Shown here: positions 57,074 to 64,000 of the stretch, one piece after another
Layout of the letters: each line of letters opens with the position of its first letter
Numbering within the stretch: the stretch's first letter is position 1
Assembly: GCF_030816505.1 (NCBI RefSeq)
Contig: NZ_JAUSYB010000001.1
Coordinates: forward strand, 310,001 to 374,000
DNA length: 64,000 bases
Origin: Microbacterium sp. W4I20
GTDB lineage: Bacteria > Actinomycetota > Actinomycetes > Actinomycetales > Microbacteriaceae
Reading direction: 5' to 3'
The notes under the pieces: model-generated
Seen by the model: the letters and a program-made list of their open reading frames with translations, nothing else
Databases searched by the model: none
What the model was told of the DNA's origin: nothing
Position numbers and translations under genes: made by a program

Positions 57074-58291
57074 TCAGCGGGCGACGCGCAGTGCGGCGTC
57101 GTAGACCTCGAGCAGTGCGGCACGATGCGTGCCCTGCGCCACCTGGTCGCGGTGCGCGATCGCGGCTTCGCTGAGGTCGGTCACCGAGGCGGGATCATCG
57201 CGCAGCCGGGTCAGAGCGGCTGCGAGCCCCGCGGCATCCGAGCTCGCCGTCACGAGTCCGCCGCCGGGCGGCAGGGTCTCCGCGAGGTCGGGATCGGTGA
57301 CGATCACCGGGAGACCGGTGGCGATGGCCTCGAGGATCACCATCGGCTGGTTGTCGAAGTCGAGGGAGCTGGATACCAGGACGTGCGCGTCGCGCATCGC
57401 CGCGAGCACTTCGGACTGCGGAACGCTGCCGTGCACGCGGATGCGCCCGTCGGGGAGCGCTGCGGCACGCCGCGACACGGAAGCCCGCGAGACGCCGTCG
57501 CCGTACATGTGCGCAGCGATGTCCGGCACCTGCTCCACAGCGTCGAGGAACACTCCGGGACGCTTCTCCGGAGAGAGCCGACCGCACCAGATCACCCGCA
57601 GCTGCTCGCCGGGCGCGACGACTCGCGGCTCGGGAGCGCCGACGGCATCGAGTACCGATCGCTCGATGCCGTTCGACAGCACCGTCATCGGCGTCTCGAC
57701 TCCCTGCGCGCTGAGCTTGTGCGCGAAATGCGCCGAGGGCACGATCACGCGATCCGCGTGATTCGCCTGACTGACCATCAGCCGCCACATCCGTCGCGCC
57801 GTGCGGGTGTGCGTGTACGGGGACGAGGAGTCGACTCGCGCGAGATCATGACTCATCCGCCGGCGATGCATCCCGGCCAGCAGTGCCGTGGTGACGCTCG
57901 GCAGCGGGAGGACGGAACGGGTGTAGACGTCGATCCGACCGTGCATCGTCTGCACGACGGGGATGCCGAGTGCGCGGGCGGCCTCGAAACCCGCGAGTGC
58001 GGCGAACATCTCGGTGTGCACGTGCACCACGTCGACTCGGCGCTCTCTCAGCTCGCGCTGCAGCAGAGCAGCGGCGCCAGACGGCGTCCACGTGAACGGA
58101 TAGCCGTCCGGCGCGAATCGTCGGGCCGTCGGGAGGCGGATGACCGAAGGATCGGTGCTCTCCGCCGAGAGGGGCGCGAACACCCACACCTCGTGTCCGG
58201 AGCGCTCCAGTTCCTCTTTGTGCGCCTTGACCACGGTCTGCACTCCGCCGAGCGTCGGCAGGTAGTAGTCGGTGACCAGGGCGATGCGCAC
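57074..58291 (-). CDS. GT4 family glycosyltransferase
   Basis: A 405-residue GT-B enzyme: MRIALVTDYYLPTLGGVQTV at the N-terminus, VVHVHTEMFAALAGFEAAR, and the donor-site segment WCGRLSPEKRPGVFL. FDNQPMVILEAIATGLPVI (the E-x7-E region) lies in the C-terminal half. It resembles mannosyl- or glucosyltransferases acting on lipids such as PimB/PimC. It is divergent from the ole-like operon across only 32 bp, so coregulation is possible. Confidence 0.9.
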   Translation of the reverse strand: MRIALVTDYYLPTLGGVQTVVKAHKEELERSGHEVWVFAPLSAESTDPSVIRLPTARRFAPDGYPFTWTPSGAAALLQRELRERRVDVVHVHTEMFAALAGFEAARALGIPVVQTMHGRIDVYTRSVLPLPSVTTALLAGMHRRRMSHDLARVDSSSPYTHTRTARRMWRLMVSQANHADRVIVPSAHFAHKLSAQGVETPMTVLSNGIERSVLDAVGAPEPRVVAPGEQLRVIWCGRLSPEKRPGVFLDAVEQVPDIAAHMYGDGVSRASVSRRAAALPDGRIRVHGSVPQSEVLAAMRDAHVLVSSSLDFDNQPMVILEAIATGLPVIVTDPDLAETLPPGGGLVTASSDAAGLAAALTRLRDDPASVTDLSEAAIAHRDQVAQGTHRAALLEVYDAALRVAR

Positions 58292-58323
58292 CCCCTCAGA
58301 CTATGGCCGCTAGGGTGAGGAGC

Positions 58324-59313
58324 ATGTCCGGAGCCCGTGTGCTGGTGACGGGGGCGAGCGGGTTCCTCGGCGGCCATGTGGTGCGCGATCTCGACGCGCA
58401 CGGCCACGAGGTGTTCGCCGCCGGTCGTAACGCCCCGGCCCTCGCCGCGGTCGCCGACGAGGAGCATCGCATCCGCGGCGATCTGAGGTCCCTGGCCTCC
58501 GCCGAGCTCTCCGTGGACGCGGTGATCCATTGCGCGGCGCTCTCGACCCCATGGGGGCCCTGGCGGGCCTTCCAGGAGGCGAATGTCGAGGGCACAGCGC
58601 GCGTCGTGGAGTTCGCCCGCCGGAACGGCGTGCGCCGGATCGTGCACGTGTCGTCTCCGAGCGTGTACGCCGCTCCCCGGGATCACCTGCTGATCCGCGA
58701 AGAGGAGGTCGACACGGACAACCGGCTCAACGGGTACATCCGCTCGAAGATCGCCGCCGAAGCGCTGCTGCAGGAGGCTCGTCGCACGGGGCAGATCTCT
58801 GAGCTCGTGATCCTGCGCCCGCGGGGTCTGATCGGCGTCGGCGACCCGAGCCTGATCCCCCGCCTGCTCGACGTGCATCGCCGGGTCGGCATCCCGCTGT
58901 TCGACGGCGGCGAGAACCTGATCGACGTCACCGCTGTCGAGAACGTCGCGACGGCGCTGCGGCTCGCGCTCGACGCGGGCGATCCGGCCGGCGGCGTGTA
59001 CAACATCACCAACGACGACCCTCGATCGTTCCGTGCTCTGCTGACGACGCTGCTCGAGCTCCTCGGCGAGACGCCGCGGATGAGGCCGATGAACCGCCGG
59101 GCGGCGTGGGCGCTGGCGACGGCGCTGGAGGCGATCTGCCGTGTGACACCTGGCCGCCCTGAGCCTCCGCTCACTCGGTACACCCTCAGCACCATCGCCT
59201 ACTCGCAGACCCTCGACATCTCCCGCGCGGAGGCAGAGCTCGGGTACCGGCCGCACGTCTCCCTCGACGGCGCGCTCGCCCGCGTCGCTGCGCACCTGCG
59301 AGCGGCAGCATGA
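58324..59313 (+). CDS. OleD-like NAD(P)-dependent dehydrogenase (3-beta-HSD family)
   Basis: A 329-residue extended SDR. The NAD motif LVTGASGFLGGHVV, AALSTPWGPW, the catalytic YIRSKIAAEALL, and a C-terminal PLTRY ... DISRAEAELGYRPHVSLDGAL match OleD, which reduces 2-alkyl-3-ketoacids in olefin/beta-lactone synthesis. ATG 58324 has AGGGTGAGGAG just before it; ATG 58303 is less likely. It is first in a four-gene operon. Confidence 0.85.
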   Translation: MSGARVLVTGASGFLGGHVVRDLDAHGHEVFAAGRNAPALAAVADEEHRIRGDLRSLASAELSVDAVIHCAALSTPWGPWRAFQEANVEGTARVVEFARRNGVRRIVHVSSPSVYAAPRDHLLIREEEVDTDNRLNGYIRSKIAAEALLQEARRTGQISELVILRPRGLIGVGDPSLIPRLLDVHRRVGIPLFDGGENLIDVTAVENVATALRLALDAGDPAGGVYNITNDDPRSFRALLTTLLELLGETPRMRPMNRRAAWALATALEAICRVTPGRPEPPLTRYTLSTIAYSQTLDISRAEAELGYRPHVSLDGALARVAAHLRAAA

Positions 59314-60107
59314 GCGGGCGCCTGCGGCACTACGTGTGCGGAAGCACGAGCCATGATCTTGCGGCGATGTTCCGCGGCGGGGCGCACGAGGTGAGGCAGT
59401 TCCCGTCCGGCGTCTTCCTGTACGACGGAGCGGGCGGGCAGCGCGTGCTCTTCGACACCGGCTACGCGACGGGCGAATGGCGCACGGGCTGGCGCGGTGC
59501 CGTGTACCGCCGCCTGCTTCCGCCGACGGTCGCGCCGGACGATGACATCGCCCGACAGCTGCGGGAAGACGGCGTGGACCCGGCATCTGTCACGCACGTG
59601 GTGCTCTCGCATCTGCATCCGGATCACGTGGGCGGGGTCGCGCGTTTCCCCGAGGCGACGTTCGTGATGACATCGGGTCAGCAGCGGGCGTTGGCCGCGC
59701 CGCGGCTCCGAGCCGGCATCCTCACAGGTCTCCTTCCGTCGTGGTTCAGTGACGCGACGAAGATCGTGCTCGGCGAACGCGACTTCCGTCCGACCGCTGT
59801 CGGGGGCGTTCCGCTGTCGGCCGCCGACCTGTTCGGCGACGGCAGCTACCGGATCCTGGACCTCCCGGGGCATGCGGACGGCCACATCGGCGCCCTGGTC
59901 GATGGCCGTGTGCTGCTCGCGGGGGATGCGGGGTGGGGTCGGGACCTGCTGGGAGCGGCAGATGCTCTCCGGGCGATCCCTCGTGCGGTGCAGCACGACT
60001 ACGCCGACTACACGCGGACGGCCGCGCACCTGCAGGCCGTGGCTGCCGGGGGCGTCCGCATCGTGTGCAGCCACGACCCCCTCGATGAGAAAGAGCTGCT
60101 GTCCTGA
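59310..60107 (+). CDS. MBL-fold metallo-hydrolase
   Basis: A 265-residue metallo-beta-lactamase-fold enzyme with the metal motif LSHLHPDHVGG near residue 95, LPGHADGHIGAL, LLAGDAGW and a final CSHDP His. The N-terminal layout resembles N-acyl-homoserine-lactone lactonases. It overlaps the upstream gene by 4 nt (ATGA) and the next by one base (TGATG). In this operon it occupies the place where an OleB alpha/beta-hydrolase would be expected. Confidence 0.85.
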   Translation: MSGRLRHYVCGSTSHDLAAMFRGGAHEVRQFPSGVFLYDGAGGQRVLFDTGYATGEWRTGWRGAVYRRLLPPTVAPDDDIARQLREDGVDPASVTHVVLSHLHPDHVGGVARFPEATFVMTSGQQRALAAPRLRAGILTGLLPSWFSDATKIVLGERDFRPTAVGGVPLSAADLFGDGSYRILDLPGHADGHIGALVDGRVLLAGDAGWGRDLLGAADALRAIPRAVQHDYADYTRTAAHLQAVAAGGVRIVCSHDPLDEKELLS

Positions 60108-61408
60108 TGTCCCGGGTGCGGATCTTGCGCGAGTTCGCCGCCGTGCGGTGGGGCCGGCCGCTGCGCTCACGCGCAGGGGTGGAGCGACGTCAGACGAGGC
60201 TGCTGCGACGACACCTCCGCTTCCTCCGCCGCCGGTCGCCGCATTTCCGCGAACTCCTGGACGCGCACCCGTTCGACGCGCTCCCACTCATGGACAAGAG
60301 CGTGATGATGCGTCGGTTCGACGAGATCAACACCGTCGGAGTGCACCGGGATGAAGCGCTGGCCCTGGCGATCGCCAACGAGCGCTCTCGGGACTTCGCG
60401 GCGGATCTCGGCGAGAACTCCGTCGGGCTCTCCAGCGGCACGAGCGGTCACCGCGGCCTGTTCATCGTGAGTCCGCAGGAGCGGGACGCGTGGGTCGGGA
60501 CCGTGCTCGCGCGCACCCTGCCGCGCGGACGGCTGCTCGGACACCGCATCGCCCTGTTCCTGCGCGCCGACAACAGCCTCTATGAATCCGTCGGATCGCG
60601 CGCGGTGTCGTTCTCGTACTTCGACGTGCACACCGACATGACGGAGAACATCCGCCGGCTCGAGGCCTTCCGCCCCACGATCCTGGTGGCGCCGCCCTCG
60701 GTGCTCCGGCTGATCGCCCGTGCCGCCGAGGACGGAATCCTCCACACCCGCCCGCAGAAGGTCTACGCCGTCGCGGAAGTCCTCGAGCTGACTGACGAGC
60801 GCCGCATCGCCGCGGCGCTCGGCCAGGAGCGGTTGCATCAGCTGTACCAATGCACGGAAGGATTCCTCGCGCACACCTGCGAAGAGGGCGTGATCCATCT
60901 CAACGAGGACAGCGTGCTGTTCGAGCGCGAGCCGCTCGACGAGGAGCGGTTCACCCCGATCATCACCGATCTCCGGCGACGGGCTCAGCCGATCGTGCGT
61001 TACCGCCTCGGCGACGTGCTGCGCATCCGGGCGACGCCGTGCCCGTGCGGAAGCGCCCTGACGGCGATCGAGCGCATCGAGGGGCGGGAGGGCGACACGC
61101 TGCTGTTCCGCGGACTCGACGGTCGAGGCGTGCCGGTGTTCGCCGACGTGATGACCAGGGCCCTGCTGTATGCCGAGGGGTTCGACGAGTACCGGGTGGT
61201 GCAGACGCACGCGTCGCTGCTGAGGATCTCCCTGGATGTGCTCGATGATCAGACGACGGACAGCGTCACGCACGAGGTGCACGCGCTCGCCGATCGGCTG
61301 GGCTGCGAACGCCCGGAGATCGTCTTCGACGTGTTCGAGCGAGACGGTTCGGTGAAGCTGCGCCGAGTGGTGCGGACGTGGAGGGGGAACGCCGATGCGG
61401 AGCTGTGA
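60107..61408 (+). CDS. F390 synthetase-like adenylate-forming enzyme (CapK/PaaK type)
   Basis: A 433-residue protein. The AMP-forming P-loop is VGLSSGTSGHRGLFIVS near 105, YQCTEGFLAHTC near 247, and DLRRRAQPIVRYRLGDVLRI with a later CPCGSAL zinc-like motif, as in PaaK/F390-synthetase families. It should activate a carboxylic acid as an acyl-adenylate, which fits the OleC position in an ole-like pathway. The start is ATG in the TGATG overlap. Confidence 0.8.
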   Translation: MSRVRILREFAAVRWGRPLRSRAGVERRQTRLLRRHLRFLRRRSPHFRELLDAHPFDALPLMDKSVMMRRFDEINTVGVHRDEALALAIANERSRDFAADLGENSVGLSSGTSGHRGLFIVSPQERDAWVGTVLARTLPRGRLLGHRIALFLRADNSLYESVGSRAVSFSYFDVHTDMTENIRRLEAFRPTILVAPPSVLRLIARAAEDGILHTRPQKVYAVAEVLELTDERRIAAALGQERLHQLYQCTEGFLAHTCEEGVIHLNEDSVLFEREPLDEERFTPIITDLRRRAQPIVRYRLGDVLRIRATPCPCGSALTAIERIEGREGDTLLFRGLDGRGVPVFADVMTRALLYAEGFDEYRVVQTHASLLRISLDVLDDQTTDSVTHEVHALADRLGCERPEIVFDVFERDGSVKLRRVVRTWRGNADAEL

Positions 61409-62327
61409 GATCGTCGGATGGGGGAGTGTGCTGCCCCCGGACTCCGTCCGCTTCGAGGACCAGGTGCGCTACCGCATCGCGGAGGACGTGTCGCACCTCG
61501 ACATGCTCGCGAGCGCCTGCACCCGCGCACTCGCCCACGCGGGCATCGACATCGATGACGTCGATCTCGTGCTGGGAGCATCCGCCGCGGGGATCCAGCC
61601 GATCCCGTGCACGGCCGCGCTGGTCCTGGAACGACTGACCCTCGCCGGCCACGCCGCCGCCTTCGACGTGAACTCGACCTGCACCAGCTTCATCACCGCG
61701 CTCGATGTGGCCTCTCGGTACCTCGATTCCGGGGATCACGACACCGTCCTCGTGTTCGCCGGCGACGTCGGGACGAGGTTCCTGAACCCCGCCCAGCCCG
61801 AGAGTTACGAGCTGTTCAGTGATGCCGCGGTGGCCATGGTCCTCCGACGCTCCGACGACTCCGACCGTGGGGTGATCGCCAGCGCGCAGCAGACCTGGCC
61901 GTCGTACGCGCACGACACCGAGATCCGGGGCGGTCTCTCGCGGTCGCCGGCGCAGCTCTACGCGCAGTCGGACCCCGGCGACTACCTGTTCGACATGAAC
62001 GGACGGCGGGCACTGCTCGGAATGATGCGCGTGCTGCCCGACTTCTTCGCGCGCTTCCACGCGAAGAGCGGTCTCGCCTACGACGACGTCGCTCTCTGGG
62101 TGCCGCACCAGGCCTCGGCCGCGCTCGGACCGATGCTCGACCGCCTCGGGATTCCAGAGGACCGTCGCGTGGACGAGGTCGCGCGCTTCGGCAACATGGT
62201 GTCGGCATCCGTGCCGTTCATGCTGGCGCGCGCTCTCGAGTCCGGGCGGGTGGGAGCCGGCGACACGGTCATCCTCTGCGGCACGGCGGCGGGTCTCACC
62301 GCGAACATCCTCGCTCTTCGTCTGTGA
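61395..62327 (+). CDS. KAS III-like (OleA-like) thiolase-fold condensing enzyme
   Basis: A 310-residue enzyme. The catalytic Cys is in DVNSTCTSFITALDVA, His in VALWVPHQASAAL, Asn in RFGNMVSASVPFMLA, giving a complete Cys-His-Asn triad. It diverges from the housekeeping fabH at 8.7 kb and resembles OleA, which condenses two acyl-CoAs head to head. The start overlaps the upstream gene by 14 nt. Confidence 0.85.
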   Translation: MRSCEIVGWGSVLPPDSVRFEDQVRYRIAEDVSHLDMLASACTRALAHAGIDIDDVDLVLGASAAGIQPIPCTAALVLERLTLAGHAAAFDVNSTCTSFITALDVASRYLDSGDHDTVLVFAGDVGTRFLNPAQPESYELFSDAAVAMVLRRSDDSDRGVIASAQQTWPSYAHDTEIRGGLSRSPAQLYAQSDPGDYLFDMNGRRALLGMMRVLPDFFARFHAKSGLAYDDVALWVPHQASAALGPMLDRLGIPEDRRVDEVARFGNMVSASVPFMLARALESGRVGAGDTVILCGTAAGLTANILALRL

Positions 62328-62340
62328 GGCGCGGGAACGC

Positions 62341-64000
62341 TCAGACGATCGTGCGGCCGATGCTGCCGATCACCCCGTCGATCGGCTGACCGGATGCATC
62401 GCGCCGGGCGCCCGTCTCGGGAAGCTTGCGCACGGCGCCTGTCGGATCGACGGCCTGGGCAGGACTCGGTCCCACCCAGGCGACCGTGAGCCGGTCCTCG
62501 CCCTTCAGGAACGAGTGCGCACGCACGCCACCGGTCGCGCGGCCCTTCGCCGGGTACTCGGAGAAAGGCGTCACCTTGGCGCGCCCCGGGTCGGTGCCCG
62601 GCAGGATGCTGTCGCCGCCCGAGACGGTGGCCACGACGGCGTCCGTCCCCGGAGCCACCACTCCGAACGAGAGCACGGAGGCGCCCGCTCCGAGCTTGAT
62701 CCCGGCCATGCCGCCCGCCGGTGCCCCCTGCGGACGAACCGCGGATGCCGGGAAGCGCAGCAGCTGCGCATCAGTCGTGACGAACACGAGCTCGGAGTCG
62801 TCCGGTGCGTCGGCGGCGCCGACCACCGTATCGCCGGGCTTCATGCCGATGACCTCGAGGTTCGGACGCACGGGTAGCGTCGTCGGCACGATGCGCTTCA
62901 CCGTGCCCTGTGCCGTACCGAGCGCGATCGGCGTCTCGCTGTCGAAGCGCACGAAGCCGATGACCCGTTCCCCTCTGGTCGAGATGCCGAGATAGTCGCG
63001 CAGCGGGGTTCCTGCGGCCAGCTGCACGGACGTCGCCGGCACGGACGGCAGGTCGACGGGGGAGAAGCGCACGACGCGACCGGTGCTGGTCAGCGCACCG
63101 AGCTCGGCGCGAACTGTGGTCTCGACTGTCGTGAGGATCGCATCGTGCTTGCTCCGGCGAGCCGGAACAGCGAGTTCCTGGCCTTCGCCGAGGTCGACGC
63201 GCACGGCCCGTCCGGTCGTCGAGAGCACCAGCACGGTGGCGGCATCCGCGATCTGCAGGTCGACCCCGCCCTTGGCCGCGCGGGGCTTGGGCGGTGCGGC
63301 GTTCATGAGCATGGTGCGACGCGCGGTGCCGTAGGCGTCTGCGGCGGCGTCGAGCTCGCGAGCGACGACCGCGCGAAGCAGCACCGGACTCGCGAGGAGC
63401 TCCCGCAGGGAGGCGATCTCCGCGAGCAGCGCGTCCCGCTCGGTCTCGAGCTCGATGCGCGAGAACTTCGTCAGACGGCGCAGGCGCAGCTCGAGGATGT
63501 ACTCCGCCTGCAGCTCACTCAGATCGAAGACCGAGCGCAGGCGCGTGCGTGCCTGCTCCGAGTCGTCGGACGAGCGGATGACCTGGATGACCTCGTCGAT
63601 GTCCAGGATGGCGATGAGGAGGCCTTCGACGAGGTGCAGGCGCTCCTCCCGACGGGCGAGCCGGTAGCGGCTGCGGCGGGTGATGACCTCGAGGCGGTGC
63701 CCGACGTAGACGCTGAGCATCTCCTTGAGGCCGAGGGTGCGGGGCTGCCCCTCGACGAGCGCGACGTTGTTGATGCTGAAGGAGTCCTCCAGCGGCGTCA
63801 GCCGGTACAGCTGCTCGAGCACCGCGTTCGGGTCGAAACCGGTCTTGATGCCGATCGCCACCCGCAGGCCGTGGTTGCGGTCGGTGAGGTCGGTGACGTC
63901 GCTGATGCCCTGCAGCTTCTTGGACTGCACCGCGTCGCGGATCTTCTCGATCAGCCGCTCCGGACCGACCATGTACGGCAGCTCGGAGACGACGATGCCG
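62341..64000 (-). CDS. parC: DNA topoisomerase IV subunit A, C-terminal part (runs off window end)
   Basis: About 553 codons of the subunit are present, starting upstream of MVGPERLIEKIRDAV at the window edge. LEQLYRLTPLEDSFSINNVAL and the coiled-coil gate EYILELRLRRLTKFSRIELE are seen, followed by a beta-pinwheel C-terminal domain (GRAVRVDLGEGQELAVPAR; AQGTVKRIVP; GGVRAHSFLKGEDRLTVAW). It relaxes and decatenates DNA with ParE, encoded 5 kb upstream. The true start lies beyond 64000. Confidence 0.93.
   Translation of the reverse strand, partial: GIVVSELPYMVGPERLIEKIRDAVQSKKLQGISDVTDLTDRNHGLRVAIGIKTGFDPNAVLEQLYRLTPLEDSFSINNVALVEGQPRTLGLKEMLSVYVGHRLEVITRRSRYRLARREERLHLVEGLLIAILDIDEVIQVIRSSDDSEQARTRLRSVFDLSELQAEYILELRLRRLTKFSRIELETERDALLAEIASLRELLASPVLLRAVVARELDAAADAYGTARRTMLMNAAPPKPRAAKGGVDLQIADAATVLVLSTTGRAVRVDLGEGQELAVPARRSKHDAILTTVETTVRAELGALTSTGRVVRFSPVDLPSVPATSVQLAAGTPLRDYLGISTRGERVIGFVRFDSETPIALGTAQGTVKRIVPTTLPVRPNLEVIGMKPGDTVVGAADAPDDSELVFVTTDAQLLRFPASAVRPQGAPAGGMAGIKLGAGASVLSFGVVAPGTDAVVATVSGGDSILPGTDPGRAKVTPFSEYPAKGRATGGVRAHSFLKGEDRLTVAWVGPSPAQAVDPTGAVRKLPETGARRDASGQPIDGVIGSIGRTIV

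Noticed and set aside
58324..62327. Plain fatty-acid or F420-modification operon
   Set aside because: The reductase C-terminus and the condensing enzyme fit OleD and OleA better than FAS reductases, and no F420 genes are present beside them.

Overview
This 64 kb window is high-GC actinobacterial chromosome, most likely Microbacteriaceae and probably Microbacterium-like. Evidence is the fabD-fabH-acpP-fabF operon beside a PucR-type regulator, glnA2-glnE adjacency, homodimeric aceE, DUF3145/DUF4191/DUF7455 proteins, an SigA-type rpoD with a long acidic/basic N-terminus, frequent GTG starts, and a GlnR-type box upstream of glnA. The species assignment is inference.

Layout. 1-3 kb: a frameshifted prolyl iminopeptidase coupled to a DUF262/DUF1524 (GmrSD-like) protein. 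3-7 kb: an oxygenase-like gene behind a possible iron box, a DUF3145 gene, and a divergent MocR-type regulator/YczE membrane protein pair. 7-15 kb: type II fatty acid synthesis operon, its PucR-type regulator, aceE, and tRNA-Val. 15-23 kb: small metabolic genes (methyltransferase, SDRs, aldo/keto reductase), an XRE regulator, a zinc-ribbon coiled-coil protein and a Pol I-like polymerase. 23.4-26.9 kb: rnpB followed by a 3-kb remnant of an integrative element bounded by a 27-bp duplication of the rnpB 3' end. It carries hypothetical, membrane and lipoprotein genes and a truncated tyrosine integrase. 27-41 kb: polyphosphate glucokinase, glutamine synthetases glnA2 and glnA with adenylyltransferase glnE, a DAG-kinase-like gene, AI-2E-type exporter, GT2 glycosyltransferase, peptidase E-like gene, a structured intergenic stretch, and a divergent RimB/RimK pair. 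41-51.6 kb: DUF4191, a pseudokinase-like membrane protein, sucB-lpdA-pepA, PAC2 protein, rpoD and a coupled F420-ligase-like gene. 51.6-54.8 kb: ATP-grasp gene divergent from a pair of overlapping alanine-racemase-like genes. 54.9-64 kb: parE, GT4, a tightly coupled four-gene OleD/MBL/F390-synthetase-like/KAS III-like operon, and the C-terminal part of parC.

Most striking points. (1) The two racemase-like ORFs at 52.7-54.5 kb are degenerate in complementary ways. One keeps only the C-terminal domain with the catalytic Tyr and lacks the PLP Lys. The other keeps the full barrel with the Lys but has lost the Tyr segment. Together they could make one heteromeric active site. (2) An island has integrated at the 3' end of rnpB and moved the apparent rnpB terminator 3 kb away. 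(3) A four-gene operon resembles the olefin/beta-lactone (ole) pathway but has an MBL-fold hydrolase and a CapK/F390-type ligase in place of OleB and OleC.
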